From Flavobacterium sinopsychrotolerans (GTDB taxonomy: Bacteria; Bacteroidota; Bacteroidia; Flavobacteriales; Flavobacteriaceae), in NCBI RefSeq assembly GCF_900110375.1, contig NZ_FODN01000009.1, positions 55,090-119,089 of the forward strand: a DNA stretch of 64,000 nt, written 5' to 3'. The position numbers were made by a program, and so were the translations under genes. Positions within the stretch are counted from its first letter, which is position 1, and every line of letters begins with the position of its first letter. The notes under the pieces are model-generated. The model ran no database searches and was not told where the DNA came from. It was given only the letters and a program-made list of their open reading frames with translations. Positions 37,751-48,740 of this stretch are shown here, in pieces.

Positions 37751-38101
37751 ATGTCATTAACAAAACCTGAAAGAAGACAACGAATTAGATTCAGAATTAG
37801 AAAGACAATTAGTGGTACTGCTACTAATCCAAGACTATCTGTATTTAGAAGTAACAAAGAAATTTACGCTCAACTTATTGATGACGTAAACGGAGTTACT
37901 TTGTTGGCGGCTTCTTCAAGAGAAAAAGAAATAGGTAACGGTACGAACATTGAAGTTGCTACAGCAGTTGGAAAACTAGTTGCTGAAAAAGCTTTAAAAG
38001 CTGGGATAGACGTAGTAACTTTCGATAGAGGAGGTTATTTATATCACGGACGTATTAAATCATTAGCGGAAGGCGCAAGAGCGGCTGGACTTAAATTCTA
38101 A
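37751..38101 (+). CDS. rplR: 50S ribosomal protein L18
   Basis: A 116-residue 5S rRNA-binding protein. It has the [18 protein letters not shown]-terminus and the [23 protein letters not shown]-terminus (read in parts). Confidence 0.97.
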   Translation: MSLTKPERRQRIRFRIRKTISGTATNPRLSVFRSNKEIYAQLIDDVNGVTLLAASSREKEIGNGTNIEVATAVGKLVAEKALKAGIDVVTFDRGGYLYHGRIKSLAEGARAAGLKF

Positions 38102-38107
38102 TATAGT

Positions 38108-38635
38108 ATGTCTAATAGTAAATACAAGAATGTAGAGTTAGTAAAACCAAGTGGACTTGAATTAAAAGATCGTTTGGTAAGTGTAAATCGTGTTACTAAG
38201 GTTACAAAGGGTGGTAGAGCTTTTGGTTTTTCTGCTATTGTAGTTGTAGGTGATGAAAATGGAGTGGTTGGACACGGATTAGGAAAGTCTAAAGATGTTT
38301 CTGAAGCAATTGCGAAAGCAGTAGAAGATGCTAAGAAAAATTTAGTGAAAATTCCTTTGAACGGTCAATCAGTTCCTCACGAACAAAAAGGTAAATTTGG
38401 TGGTGCACGTGTATTCTTAATTCCTGCCTCTCATGGTACAGGAGTTATTGCTGGTGGAGCTGTTCGTTCAGTTCTTGAGTCAGTAGGAATTCATGATGTA
38501 TTATCTAAATCTCAAGGATCTTCAAATCCTCACAACGTAGTAAAAGCAACTTTTGATGCTTTATTACAAATGAGAAGCGCTTATACTGTTGCAAAACAAA
38601 GAGGTGTTTCTTTAGAAAAAGTTTTTAAAGGTTAA
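38108..38635 (+). CDS. rpsE: 30S ribosomal protein S5
   Basis: A 175-residue fidelity protein. The N-terminal dsRBD-like part contains [18 protein letters not shown], the spectinomycin loop region, and the C-terminal part contains [15 protein letters not shown]. Only 6 nt separate it from rplR. Confidence 0.98.
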   Translation: MSNSKYKNVELVKPSGLELKDRLVSVNRVTKVTKGGRAFGFSAIVVVGDENGVVGHGLGKSKDVSEAIAKAVEDAKKNLVKIPLNGQSVPHEQKGKFGGARVFLIPASHGTGVIAGGAVRSVLESVGIHDVLSKSQGSSNPHNVVKATFDALLQMRSAYTVAKQRGVSLEKVFKG

Positions 38636-38647
38636 TTCAAGGAAATT

Positions 38648-38830
38648 ATGGCTAAATTATTAGTAAAACAAGTTAGAAGCAAAATCAACTGTCCTCTTAC
38701 TCAAAAGAGAGGATTAGAAGCTTTAGGTCTACGTAAAATGGGACAAGTTGTAGAGCATGATTCAAACCCTACAATCCTTGGGATGATAAATAAAGTTAAA
38801 CACTTAGTTTCTGTTGAAGAAGCTAAATAA
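38648..38830 (+). CDS. rpmD: 50S ribosomal protein L30
   Basis: A 60-residue protein with the [11 protein letters not shown] start and a [15 protein letters not shown] core. It is one of the few genes here with a purine-rich stretch (AAGGAAA) close to the start codon. Confidence 0.95.
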   Translation: MAKLLVKQVRSKINCPLTQKRGLEALGLRKMGQVVEHDSNPTILGMINKVKHLVSVEEAK

Positions 38831-38841
38831 CAAATACTGTT

Positions 38842-39294
38842 ATGAATTTAAGTAACTTACAACCTGCTGAAGGTTCTACACACAATCAAAATAAAAGATT
38901 AGGTAGAGGAGAAGGTTCTGGAAAAGGTGGTACTTCTGCAAGAGGTCACAAAGGAGCAAAATCTCGTTCTGGTTATTCTAAAAAGATTGGTTTTGAAGGT
39001 GGGCAAATGCCACTTCAAAGACGTGTGCCTAAGTTTGGTTTTACAAACATCAATCGTAAAGATTACGAAGGTGTAAATCTTGATACACTTCAACTTTTAG
39101 TTGATAATGGTGTTATTAAAGATACTGTTGATATGACAGTTTATGTTGCTAATCGTTTAGCTACTAAAAATGAAATCGTTAAGATTTTAGGTAGAGGTGA
39201 ATTGACAGCAAAATTAAAAGTAACCGCTCACAAATTTACTGCTACTGCAAAAGCTGCTATTGAAGCTGCTGGTGGAGAAGCTGTAACAATGTAA
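38842..39294 (+). CDS. rplO: 50S ribosomal protein L15
   Basis: A 150-residue late-assembly protein. The glycine-rich N-terminus ([20 protein letters not shown]) and the [15 protein letters not shown] motif are typical. secY follows after 13 nt. Confidence 0.98.
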   Translation: MNLSNLQPAEGSTHNQNKRLGRGEGSGKGGTSARGHKGAKSRSGYSKKIGFEGGQMPLQRRVPKFGFTNINRKDYEGVNLDTLQLLVDNGVIKDTVDMTVYVANRLATKNEIVKILGRGELTAKLKVTAHKFTATAKAAIEAAGGEAVTM

Positions 39295-39307
39295 TTTTTC
39301 AATTAAT

Positions 39308-40654
39308 ATGAAGAAATTTATTGAATCAATAAGTAATGTTTGGAAAATCGAGGAGCTGAAAAATAGAATCCTAATTACATTGGGTCTGCTTTTAGTGTAT
39401 CGTTTTGGGGCTCAAGTAACCCTGCCAGGTATTGATGCTACACAGTTAGGTAATTTAGCTGGGCAAACTAAAGAAGGAATTGGTTCAATTCTTGACATGT
39501 TTACTGGAGGTGCATTTTCTCAAGCTTCTGTTTTTGCTTTAGGAATTATGCCTTATATTTCTGCTTCGATTGTTGTTCAGTTAATGGGAATTGCGATTCC
39601 TTATTTGCAAAAACTTCAAAGTGATGGAGAAAGCGGTAGAAAAAAGATTAATCAAATTACTCGTTGGTTGACAATAGGAATTACTTTAGTTCAAGGTCCA
39701 ACTTATATCTATAATTTATATAGAACATTACCTAGTAATGCATTTTTATTGGGATTCAATTCATTTGAATTCTTATTTTCTTCAGTTGTTATTTTAGTTA
39801 CAGGGACAATTTTTGCCATGTGGTTAGGAGAAAAAATTACTGATAAAGGAATTGGAAATGGTATTTCTTTGTTAATCATGGTTGGAATTTTGGCTAGATT
39901 ACCTCAGGCTTTTATTCAAGAGTTTACAACAAGAGTTACCAATAATAATGGTGGACCGATGTTGTTGGTTATTGAAATTATCATTTGGTTATTAGTTATC
40001 ATTTGTTGTGTGCTATTGGTTATGGCGATCAGGAAGATTCCTGTTCAATATGCGCGTCGTACAACATCAGGTGATTTTGAACAAGACATGTTGGGTGGAA
40101 ACAGACAATGGATTCCTTTGAAGCTTAATGCTTCTGGGGTTATGCCAATAATTTTTGCGCAAGCAATTATGTTTATTCCAGCAGCCTTAGCAGGTTTGTC
40201 TAAATCAGATGCATCACAATCAATCGTTGGAGCTTTTAGTAATATGTTTGGTTTTTGGTATAATTTTGTATTTGCAACTTTAATAATTGTATTTACATTC
40301 TTTTATACTGCAATCACAGTTCCTACTAATAAAATGTCTGATGATTTAAAGAGAAGTGGTGGTTTTATTCCGGGTATCAGACCAGGAGTTGAAACTTCTG
40401 ATTATCTTGATAAAGTGATGTCTTTAATAACTTTTCCAGGATCTTTATTTCTTGCTTTAATAGCTGTGTTCCCAGCAATTGTTGTGAGTGTTATGGATGT
40501 TCAACAATCTTGGGCAATGTTTTTTGGAGGTACTTCATTAATAATTATGGTTGGAGTTGCCATAGACACGATGCAACAAATCAATTCATACTTGTTGAAT
40601 AAACATTATGATGGTTTAATGAAAAGTGGTAAAAATAGAAAAGCAGTAGCTTAA
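39308..40654 (+). CDS. secY: preprotein translocase subunit SecY
   Basis: The 448-residue central channel of the Sec translocon, with ten transmembrane helices. The plug and first helix follow LLVYRFGAQVTLPGID; the cytoplasmic loop-5 region has the IPVQYARR motif and loop 4 has GIGNGISLLIMVGI. It is in its standard place between rplO and infA; no adk or map is interposed, unlike in Firmicutes (adk is at 2275 here). Confidence 0.98.
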   Translation: MKKFIESISNVWKIEELKNRILITLGLLLVYRFGAQVTLPGIDATQLGNLAGQTKEGIGSILDMFTGGAFSQASVFALGIMPYISASIVVQLMGIAIPYLQKLQSDGESGRKKINQITRWLTIGITLVQGPTYIYNLYRTLPSNAFLLGFNSFEFLFSSVVILVTGTIFAMWLGEKITDKGIGNGISLLIMVGILARLPQAFIQEFTTRVTNNNGGPMLLVIEIIIWLLVIICCVLLVMAIRKIPVQYARRTTSGDFEQDMLGGNRQWIPLKLNASGVMPIIFAQAIMFIPAALAGLSKSDASQSIVGAFSNMFGFWYNFVFATLIIVFTFFYTAITVPTNKMSDDLKRSGGFIPGIRPGVETSDYLDKVMSLITFPGSLFLALIAVFPAIVVSVMDVQQSWAMFFGGTSLIIMVGVAIDTMQQINSYLLNKHYDGLMKSGKNRKAVA

Positions 40655-40657
40655 CTT

Positions 40658-40873
40658 ATGGCAAAACAATCAGCAATAGAACAAGACGGATCAATCATTG
40701 AAGCATTATCAAATGCGATGTTCCGTGTAGAGTTAGAAAATGGACATATTGTAATCGCCCATATATCTGGAAAAATGCGTATGCATTACATCAAATTATT
40801 ACCTGGTGATAAAGTGAAACTAGAAATGAGCCCTTACGATTTGTCAAAAGCAAGAATTACTTATAGATATTAA
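40658..40873 (+). CDS. infA: translation initiation factor IF-1
   Basis: A 71-residue OB-fold protein that occupies the A-site during initiation. It has the [20 protein letters not shown] core and the [15 protein letters not shown] end. It starts 3 nt after secY. Confidence 0.98.
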   Translation: MAKQSAIEQDGSIIEALSNAMFRVELENGHIVIAHISGKMRMHYIKLLPGDKVKLEMSPYDLSKARITYRY

Positions 40874-40885
40874 AGGATATTCAAA

Positions 40886-41002
40886 ATGAAAGTTAGAGCT
40901 TCAGTAAAAAAGAGAAGTCCCGAGTGCAAAATTGTGCGAAGAAAAGGGAGATTGTACGTAATAAACAAAAAGAATCCTAGATTTAAACAAAGACAAGGAT
41001 AA
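40886..41002 (+). CDS. rpmJ: 50S ribosomal protein L36 (zinc-free form)
   Basis: A 38-residue ORF ([17 protein letters not shown].. ending NPRFKQRQG), too short for many ORF finders but plainly L36 by its ends and its place between infA and rpsM. The zinc ribbon of classical L36 (Cys11, Cys14, Cys27, His32) is broken: only the second Cys remains, with Ser, Asn and Phe at or near the other positions. It is thus of the zinc-independent (C-minus) class. Confidence 0.95.
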   Translation: MKVRASVKKRSPECKIVRRKGRLYVINKKNPRFKQRQG

Positions 41003-41004
41003 TT

Positions 41005-41379
41005 ATGGCAAGAATAGCAGGGGTAGATATCCCGAAAAATAAGAGAGGTGTTATAGCACTTACCTACATCTTCGGATTAGGAAATAGTAGAGCTATTGAG
41101 ATTTTAGAAAAAGCTCAAGTTAGCCAAGATAAAAAAGTTCAAGATTGGAATGATGACGAGATCGGAGCAATTCGTGAGGCGGTATCAACTTTTAAAATTG
41201 AAGGAGAATTACGTTCTGAAGTTTCTTTAAACATCAAACGTTTAATGGATATTGGATGTTATAGAGGTATCCGTCATAGAACTGGTCTTCCTTTAAGAGG
41301 ACAAAGAACTAAAAACAACTCTAGAACAAGAAAAGGTAAAAGAAAAACTGTTGCCAACAAGAAAAAAGCAACTAAATAA
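41005..41379 (+). CDS. rpsM: 30S ribosomal protein S13
   Basis: A 124-residue protein of the 30S head that contacts tRNA and L5. It has the [19 protein letters not shown] start, the [20 protein letters not shown] motif and a basic tail. It starts 2 nt after rpmJ. Confidence 0.98.
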   Translation: MARIAGVDIPKNKRGVIALTYIFGLGNSRAIEILEKAQVSQDKKVQDWNDDEIGAIREAVSTFKIEGELRSEVSLNIKRLMDIGCYRGIRHRTGLPLRGQRTKNNSRTRKGKRKTVANKKKATK

Positions 41380-41387
41380 TAAGTAAT

Positions 41388-41771
41388 ATGGCTAAAGCAA
41401 CTGCAAAAAAACGTAAAGTTATCGTTGAATCAACGGGAGAAGCTCATATTTCTGCTACTTTTAACAATATCATCATTTCTTTGACAAACAAAAAAGGTGA
41501 AGTTATTTCTTGGTCTTCAGCTGGTAAAATGGGTTTTAGAGGTTCTAAAAAGAACACTCCATACGCAGCCCAAATGGCAGCAGAAGATTGTAGTAAAGTA
41601 GCTCTTGAAGCTGGACTTAAAAAAGTAAAGGTTTATGTAAAAGGACCAGGAAACGGACGTGAGTCTGCTATCCGTTCTTTGCATAACGGTGGAATTGAAG
41701 TGACTGAGATTATCGATGTTACTCCAATGCCTCACAATGGATGTCGTCCTCCTAAAAGACGTAGAGTTTAA
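41388..41771 (+). CDS. rpsK: 30S ribosomal protein S11
   Basis: A 127-residue platform protein. It has the [14 protein letters not shown] start region and the [15 protein letters not shown] and [16 protein letters not shown] signatures. Confidence 0.98.
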   Translation: MAKATAKKRKVIVESTGEAHISATFNNIIISLTNKKGEVISWSSAGKMGFRGSKKNTPYAAQMAAEDCSKVALEAGLKKVKVYVKGPGNGRESAIRSLHNGGIEVTEIIDVTPMPHNGCRPPKRRRV

Positions 41772-41791
41772 TTATATATTTAAGTATAACT

Positions 41792-41844
41792 AGGTAGAAT
41801 ATACGATTATCGAAGGATATGACCTGAATTCATAATCTCTACCT
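41792..41844 (+). ncRNA. putative structured leader of rpsD (S4)
   Basis: In the 90-nt rpsK-rpsD spacer, AGGTAGA (41792-41798) pairs with TCTACCT (41838-41844). Inside it GATTAT (41805-41810) pairs with ATAATC (41832-41837), and an AGG/CCT hairpin caps it. S4 represses its own operon in several phyla, and I recall that an S4 leader motif has been proposed for flavobacteria; that this is an example is an inference. Confidence 0.5.
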
Positions 41845-41861
41845 TAATTTAATTTTTAGAA

Positions 41862-42467
41862 ATGGCAAGATATACTGGTCCAAAAACTAGAATTGCTCGT
41901 AAATTTGGCGAAGCAATCTTCGGAGATGACAAATCTTTCGAAAAAAGAAATTACCCACCTGGACAACACGGGATGGCTAAAAAAAGAGGTAAAAAATCTG
42001 AATATGCAATCCAGTTAATGGAAAAGCAAAAAGCTAAATATTCTTATGGAATTTTAGAAAAACAATTCAGAGGTTTATTCAAAAAAGCATCAGCTACTAA
42101 AGGTGTTACTGGTGAAGTTCTTTTACAATTGTGTGAAGCACGTTTAGATAACGTAGTTTTTAGAATGGGTATTGCTCCTTCTAGAAGAGGCGCTAGACAA
42201 TTAGTTTCTCACAGACACGTTACTGTTAACGGTGATGTAGTAAATATTGCTTCTTACCACCTTAAACCTGGTGATAAAGTTGCTGTTCGTGAAAAATCTA
42301 AATCATTAGAAGCTATCGAACGTTCTTTATCTAATTCAAGTCATGTTTATGAATGGATTACTTGGAATAATGATATCAAAGAAGGTACTTTCGTTTCTGT
42401 ACCTGCGAGACTTCAAATCCCAGAAAACATTAAAGAACAATTAATCGTAGAGTTGTACAACAAATAA
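41862..42467 (+). CDS. rpsD: 30S ribosomal protein S4
   Basis: A 201-residue 16S-binding assembly initiator. It has the [16 protein letters not shown] start usual in this phylum, no zinc Cys cluster, and the S4 RNA-binding domain ([20 protein letters not shown]). The 90-nt 5' spacer is the second-longest in the rplC-rplQ block. Confidence 0.98.
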   Translation: MARYTGPKTRIARKFGEAIFGDDKSFEKRNYPPGQHGMAKKRGKKSEYAIQLMEKQKAKYSYGILEKQFRGLFKKASATKGVTGEVLLQLCEARLDNVVFRMGIAPSRRGARQLVSHRHVTVNGDVVNIASYHLKPGDKVAVREKSKSLEAIERSLSNSSHVYEWITWNNDIKEGTFVSVPARLQIPENIKEQLIVELYNK

Positions 42468-42488
42468 TAATTGACTTAGTCGAAATTT

Positions 42489-43481
42489 ATGGCAATATTT
42501 AATTTTCAGAAGCCCGATAAAGTTATCATGATCGATTCAACCGATTTTGAAGGTAAATTTGAATTTAGACCTTTAGAACCTGGATACGGATTGACCGTTG
42601 GTAATGCACTTAGAAGAGTTTTGCTTTCAGCATTAGAAGGTTATGCAATTACATCTGTTCGTATTGAAGGTGTAGATCATGAGTTTTCTACTATTTCAGG
42701 AGTTGTTGAGGACGTTACCGAAATTATTCTTAATCTTAAACAAGTTCGTTTCAAACGTCAAATTGAAGATATAGATAATGAATCAGTTACTATTTCTGTT
42801 TCAGGTAAAGACCAATTAACAGCTGGTGATTTTCAAAAATTTATTTCAGGTTTCCAAGTTTTGAATCCAGAACTAGTTATCTGTAATTTAGACAGTAAAA
42901 TCAAACTTAATTTCGATTTAACGATCGAAAAAGGTAGAGGATATGTTCCTGCTGAAGAGAACAAAAAACAGAATGCTGCAATTGGAACTATTTTTACAGA
43001 TTCAATTTTTACTCCGGTAAAAAATGTAAAATATGCGATTGAAAACTTCCGTGTAGAGCAAAAAACAGATTACGAAAAGTTAGTTTTTGAAATTAAAACT
43101 GATGGTTCTATCAATCCAAAAGATGCCCTTACTGAAGCTGCAAAAGTTTTAATTCACCATTTCATGTTGTTCTCTGACGAAAGAATTACACTCGAGGCTG
43201 ACGAAATTGCACAAACAGAATCGTATGATGAAGAGTCATTGCATATGAGACAATTGCTTAAAACTAAGCTTGTTGATATGGATCTTTCTGTAAGAGCATT
43301 AAATTGCTTGAAAGCGGCTGAAGTTGATACACTTGGTGATTTAGTATCGTTCAATAAAAATGACCTAATGAAATTCCGTAATTTTGGTAAAAAATCTTTA
43401 ACTGAACTTGATGAACTTGTTGCAGTTAAAAATTTGAACTTCGGTATGGATTTAGCAAAATACAAACTAGATAAAGAATAA
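42489..43481 (+). CDS. rpoA: RNA polymerase alpha subunit
   Basis: 330 residues. The N-terminal assembly domain (residues ~1-230; [20 protein letters not shown]) is joined by a linker to the C-terminal domain (~255-330; [34 protein letters not shown]), which contacts DNA and activators. Both parts are intact. rpsD and rplQ flank it as in other bacteria. Confidence 0.98.
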   Translation: MAIFNFQKPDKVIMIDSTDFEGKFEFRPLEPGYGLTVGNALRRVLLSALEGYAITSVRIEGVDHEFSTISGVVEDVTEIILNLKQVRFKRQIEDIDNESVTISVSGKDQLTAGDFQKFISGFQVLNPELVICNLDSKIKLNFDLTIEKGRGYVPAEENKKQNAAIGTIFTDSIFTPVKNVKYAIENFRVEQKTDYEKLVFEIKTDGSINPKDALTEAAKVLIHHFMLFSDERITLEADEIAQTESYDEESLHMRQLLKTKLVDMDLSVRALNCLKAAEVDTLGDLVSFNKNDLMKFRNFGKKSLTELDELVAVKNLNFGMDLAKYKLDKE

Positions 43482-43512
43482 TCTAAGCCGCAAGGTTTAA
43501 ATTTACATAGCA

Positions 43513-43998
43513 ATGAGACACGGAAAAAAATTCAATCACTTAAGCAGACAGACTGCACATAGAAAATCTATGTTAGCTAATATGGCTTGTTCTCTTATCG
43601 AGCACAAACGTATTAACACTACTGTTGCTAAAGCAAAAGCGCTTAAACAATTCGTTGAGCCGCTTATAACAAAATCAAAAGAAGATACGACTCACAATCG
43701 TCGTATCGTTTTTGCTTACTTACGTAGCAAATATGCGGTAACTGACTTGTTCAGAGACGTAGCTGCTAAAGTAGGAGACCGTCCAGGTGGATACACTCGT
43801 ATCATTAAAGTTGGAAATCGTTTAGGAGATAATGCTGATATGGCAATGATCGAATTAGTAGATTTTAATGAACTTTACAATGGTGGTAAAAAAGAAGTTA
43901 AAAAAGCAAAAAGCCGTCGTGGTGGTAAAGCTAAGAAAGATGAAGCTACTGAAGCTCCAGCTGCTGAAACTGAAACAACTACTGAGACTGCTGAGTAA
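43513..43998 (+). CDS. rplQ: 50S ribosomal protein L17
   Basis: 161 residues. The core ([19 protein letters not shown], about 120 residues) is followed by a low-complexity Lys then Ala/Glu/Thr tail ([20 protein letters not shown]) that is longer than in E. coli L17 (127). It is the last gene of the ribosomal block and is followed by a strong terminator. Confidence 0.97.
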   Translation: MRHGKKFNHLSRQTAHRKSMLANMACSLIEHKRINTTVAKAKALKQFVEPLITKSKEDTTHNRRIVFAYLRSKYAVTDLFRDVAAKVGDRPGGYTRIIKVGNRLGDNADMAMIELVDFNELYNGGKKEVKKAKSRRGGKAKKDEATEAPAAETETTTETAE

Positions 43999-44026
43999 TT
44001 ATGAAAATAATCATTCAATAAAAATC

Positions 44027-44063
44027 AAGGATAAGCTATTTATAGTTTATCCTTTTTTTTTTT
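44027..44063 (+). terminator. terminator of the ribosomal block
   Basis: A 12-bp stem including one G-T pair (AAGGATAAGCTA with TAGTTTATCCTT) is followed by eleven T residues, 28 nt after the rplQ stop. Confidence 0.9.
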
Positions 44064-44072
44064 GATTTTTTT

Positions 44073-44168
44073 GGAGCATAACATTTCGAGTTTTTAAGAA
44101 CTAATTGTCCCGCTTTCCTTTGCAATCTTTTTCTTTTTAAAGAAAAAAGGAAAAAGGATTTCCACTTC
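44073..44168. repeat. possible diverged copy 4 of the flank-conserved repeat
   Basis: GGAGC at 44073 and, after an unmatched stretch, TCCCGCTTTCC..TGCAATCTTTTTC, a TTTAAA-centred hairpin, then AAAAAGGATTTCCACTTC. The order of elements matches the other copies, but the right end (CATCTGGGCT) is not preserved. The rest of the 391-nt gap to carA holds a 13-nt palindrome AGTTCACTGAACT (44176-44188) and the carA promoter. Confidence 0.45.
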
Positions 44169-44282
44169 AAACAAAGTTCACTGAACTCCTATGAAAATAG
44201 AAACTAAGTGAAGTAATTGGGGCTAGTTTAAAACTTTTTCCTTAAACAAGAAAACTTGAAAAACATAAATTTTTAAAAAACA

Positions 44283-44313
44283 TTGGATTCACTGTTTTAA
44301 AAAATTAAATTTG
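44283..44313 (+). promoter_or_regulatory. promoter of carA
   Basis: TTG-N20-TAAATTTG, 76 nt before the start codon. Confidence 0.75.
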
Positions 44314-44389
44314 CAAAATATTTAACTACACATGAAACGAGTTCTTTCGAGTTACATGAGACTATTATAAAATTAATAGAAATCAACTA

Positions 44390-45490
44390 ATGAAATATAC
44401 AACACGACAAAAAGCAATTCTTTTATTAAGTGACGGAACCATATTCCACGGTAAATCTATTGGAATCAGTGGAACTACTTTTGGAGAAGTTTGTTTTAAT
44501 ACAGGAATGACAGGTTACCAAGAAATATTCACTGACCCTTCTTATTTTGGTCAGTTAATGGTAGCTACTAATGCCCATATTGGAAATTATGGGGTAAACG
44601 ATTCAGAAGTTGAATCACAAAGTATTAAAATATCTGGATTGGTTTGTAAAAACTTTAGCTTCAATTATTCTCGTGAAGATGCTTCAGGGAGTTTAGAAGA
44701 TTATTTTATTAAACAAAACCTAATCTGTATATCTGACGTAGATACTCGTGCTTTGGTGAGTTACATTCGTGACAATGGTGCTATGAATGCAGTCATTTGC
44801 ACAAACGAAACTCCAATAGAGGAACTAAAAATTGCACTGGCAAAAGTTCCGGATATGAAAGGTTTGGAATTGGCTTCTAAAGTTTCAACTACAGAACCTT
44901 ACTTTTTTGGTGATGAAAATGCAACCTATAAAATAGCAGCACTTGATTTAGGAATTAAAATGAATATCCTTCGTAATCTAGCCAAAAGAGATTGCTATAT
45001 CAAAGTATTTCCTTTTGATTCTTCTTACCAAGATTTAGCTGCTTTTAACCCGGATGGATATTTTTTATCTAATGGACCTGGTGATCCAGAGCCACTTTCT
45101 GGAGCTATTCAAGTAGCAAAAGAGATTTTGGAAAATAATAAACCTTTATTCGGAATCTGTTTGGGACATCAAGTGATTGGTTTGGCTAACGGAATTTCTA
45201 CTTATAAAATGTTTAACGGGCACAGGGGAATCAATCATCCTGTGAAAAATATCATTACCGGAAAAGGAGAAATCACTTCTCAAAATCATGGTTTTGCCGT
45301 TAACAAAGAAGAATTAGATAATCATCCTGATTTAGAAATTACACATCTTCATCTAAATGATGGAACTGTTGCAGGGATGCGTATGAAAAACAAAAATTGT
45401 TTTTCCGTTCAATATCATCCAGAAGCAAGCCCAGGACCACATGATTCTTCTTATTTATTTGATCAATTTATAGAGAACATAAAAGGTTAA
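44390..45490 (+). CDS. carA: carbamoyl-phosphate synthase small (glutaminase) subunit
   Basis: The subunit hydrolyses glutamine and passes ammonia to CarB for carbamoyl phosphate (pyrimidine and arginine synthesis). 366 residues: N-terminal CPSase_sm domain (AILLLSDGTIFHGKSIG, FNTGMTGYQE) and a class I glutaminase with the nucleophile Cys in FGICLGHQ and the His/Glu of the YHPEASPGP loop. carB is not in the window; in this phylum the two are often apart. Confidence 0.97.
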   Translation: MKYTTRQKAILLLSDGTIFHGKSIGISGTTFGEVCFNTGMTGYQEIFTDPSYFGQLMVATNAHIGNYGVNDSEVESQSIKISGLVCKNFSFNYSREDASGSLEDYFIKQNLICISDVDTRALVSYIRDNGAMNAVICTNETPIEELKIALAKVPDMKGLELASKVSTTEPYFFGDENATYKIAALDLGIKMNILRNLAKRDCYIKVFPFDSSYQDLAAFNPDGYFLSNGPGDPEPLSGAIQVAKEILENNKPLFGICLGHQVIGLANGISTYKMFNGHRGINHPVKNIITGKGEITSQNHGFAVNKEELDNHPDLEITHLHLNDGTVAGMRMKNKNCFSVQYHPEASPGPHDSSYLFDQFIENIKG

Positions 45491-45520
45491 AATTGGAATA
45501 ACTTCCAAGATTAGGTATTG

Positions 45521-45562
45521 AAAAAAAGGGGTTTGACTTAATTGAAAGTCAAACCCTTTTTT
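45521..45562. terminator. bidirectional terminator between carA and the esterase-like gene
   Basis: A perfect 11-bp stem GGGTTTGACTT / AAGTCAAACCC with a 6-nt loop is flanked by A-run and T-run and serves both convergent genes. Confidence 0.9.
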
Positions 45563-45575
45563 ATATAAAGTATAT

Positions 45576-46913
45576 TTACATACCAAAGGGATAGGTTTCG
45601 GGTATTTGATTTCCATCCGGTTGGATGTGTATGGGATGTAATGCACTTGTTTCGTCTAGAAAAATAAAAGCATCGTATCTTTTGGGTAGTATTGTAGGAA
45701 CGTAATTCCCGAATCTTTCATGCTCTGGATTATAAACAACACCTATTGCACGATGTCCTATATAGGAAGAAAGGCATTTTTCGCTCTTTACTTTATTCAT
45801 TAATAACAGTTTGTTTTTGCCATTGCCAGCAAGATGAAGGGCATGTTCCCAACTTCCTTCCACGGCTTCTGGAACTTTTATTTTTCGCATAGAATCGCCC
45901 CATTCTCTTCCAGCTACGACACTTCCTTTGTAAGATCCAAATCCTACAGCAACTACTCCATCAGTCAAATATTCTTCTCTCAGCAGCTGTCCTACATTTA
46001 CCATCCCTTCTGAAGCCATTTCTGTAGCACGCGCATCGCCGATGTGGGGGTTGTGTTCCCAAACGATTATTTTCGCATCCTTTCCGTGGAATTTCATAAG
46101 GCGTTGTATCGTGGAAACCATGCGTTCGTCACGAATATTCCAAGAGGCGGAACCCCTTTTTATCATGGCGCGATAATATTTTTCGGCATTTCTCGCAATG
46201 AATGCATTTTGCTCGGTGCTCAGAGCATTTTTAGCATCGTGATTGTAATTGGGTGCGTTTTTAATGATTGCTGTAAGCATGTTTAGGATTTCTTTCTCGC
46301 ATAATTCAGGAACGTATGAAGAAGCTCTGGCATAAGATTGACCTTCGTCTTTATTGTATGGTTCAAAACATTTCATAGCAGTTTTTGCAATTGCGAGTGC
46401 TTTTGGGTCATTTTTTTCTAGATATTGAACGATTGAATTCATGGATTCTCTAAAACTATATACATCTAATCCGTAAAATCCGATTCTTTTATCAGCAGAT
46501 AAGCTTTCGTTGTAAACTTTTAACCAATCTATAAATGCTGCTGTTTCCCAATTTGCCCACATCCAAGTTGGCCATCTTTTAAACTCATTCATAACACTAA
46601 AGATGTCTTTCCCGGAATCTAAATATCCTTTTGCATACCGATTTAAACGATAACAATCCGGCCAATCTCCCTCGACTCCTACAAATGAAAAACCTTTTTC
46701 CTGAATGAGTCGTTGTGTGATTTTTGCCCTCCAAGTGTAATATTCATGCGTGCCATGTGAGGCTTCACCTAGAAGAACATATTTTGCATCTCCTATATAG
46801 TCAATTAATAGGTCTAAATCGTCCGTATTGTCTAATGGAGTTGATGTTCTAGTCAATAATTCTATTATTTCACTAGAATTGATTGAATTGTTAAGGTTTT
46901 TTATAGTTTCCAT
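45576..46913 (-). CDS. erythromycin esterase-family protein
   Basis: 445 residues. The Ere family motif VLLGEASHGTHEYYTWR (with the histidine that acts in macrolide-lactone hydrolysis in Ere enzymes), GVEGDWPDCYRLNRY and VWEHNPHIGDA are present. Chromosomal members of the family are common in Bacteroidota and often have no proven macrolide activity, so resistance should not be assumed. The ATG at 46913 is chosen; a GTG one codon earlier is also possible. Neither flanking gene suggests a substrate. Confidence 0.8.
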   Translation of the reverse strand: METIKNLNNSINSSEIIELLTRTSTPLDNTDDLDLLIDYIGDAKYVLLGEASHGTHEYYTWRAKITQRLIQEKGFSFVGVEGDWPDCYRLNRYAKGYLDSGKDIFSVMNEFKRWPTWMWANWETAAFIDWLKVYNESLSADKRIGFYGLDVYSFRESMNSIVQYLEKNDPKALAIAKTAMKCFEPYNKDEGQSYARASSYVPELCEKEILNMLTAIIKNAPNYNHDAKNALSTEQNAFIARNAEKYYRAMIKRGSASWNIRDERMVSTIQRLMKFHGKDAKIIVWEHNPHIGDARATEMASEGMVNVGQLLREEYLTDGVVAVGFGSYKGSVVAGREWGDSMRKIKVPEAVEGSWEHALHLAGNGKNKLLLMNKVKSEKCLSSYIGHRAIGVVYNPEHERFGNYVPTILPKRYDAFIFLDETSALHPIHIQPDGNQIPETYPFGM

Positions 46914-46976
46914 CACATTTTTATTTTTAGATTAAGCAATAAAACTTTTCAGTAAAAAAACACTATTTACAATGTG

Positions 46977-47002
46977 AGTATTTATAAAAAGTATTTATAA
47001 AA
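46977..47002. repeat. 13-nt tandem repeat upstream of the esterase-like gene
   Basis: AGTATTTATAAAA occurs twice head to tail in the very AT-rich 379-nt divergent spacer (46914-47292). The spacer also has a TAACG-tttt-CGTTA inverted repeat (47203-47216) and the eno promoter. Nothing else is visible in it. Confidence 0.5.
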
Positions 47003-47258
47003 TTAACATAAATAACTGATAATCAATGTATTTAAATTTAATTTTTTCTTAAATTCAATGATCTGAATTTCTGCTTGGTATTTTATGTTTTGATGAAAAT
47101 AGTGTTATTGTTTTTATTTAATTTTAAATAACAGAAAAAATAACAGATAGTGAAAAAATAAATTCTAAAAAAGTAGAAATGTTTTGTTTGTAAAAAAAAT
47201 TATAACGTTTTCGTTAATAACATTCATTATTTTCATAAAATCATTCCAAAAGATAGAA

Positions 47259-47266
47259 TATATTTG
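47259..47266 (+). promoter_or_regulatory. -7 box of eno
   Basis: TATATTTG, 26 nt before the ATG. No clear TTG at -33. Confidence 0.6.
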
Positions 47267-47289
47267 TATTTTAAAATTTAAAATTTTAG

Positions 47290-48585
<1,296 letters not shown>

Positions 48586-48605
48586 TTCTTACGATTTTTT
48601 TATAT

Positions 48606-48639
48606 AAAGCCATTCGCCTTGTGTGAGTGGCTTTTTTTT
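48606..48639 (+). terminator. terminator of eno
   Basis: AAAGCCATTC pairs with GAGTGGCTTT (one G-T pair) and is followed by a run of eight Ts, 20 nt after the stop. Confidence 0.85.
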
Positions 48640-48694
48640 GTAATATTTAACAATTTCATTGTGTTATTCTCTTTTTAATTAGTGTTTAATTCCT

Positions 48695-48702
48695 TAGATT
48701 TG
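48695..48702 (+). promoter_or_regulatory. -7 box of gltA
   Basis: TAGATTTG, 38 nt before the ATG. Confidence 0.6.
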
Positions 48703-48740
48703 AGAAATTATTATTTTAAAAGTTTATTTTCAATTATATT

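Noticed and set aside
45576..46913. Reading the erythromycin-esterase-like gene as an acquired resistance gene
   Set aside because: It sits between core genes with normal composition and its own terminator; no mobile element is near. Family membership alone does not show macrolide hydrolysis.
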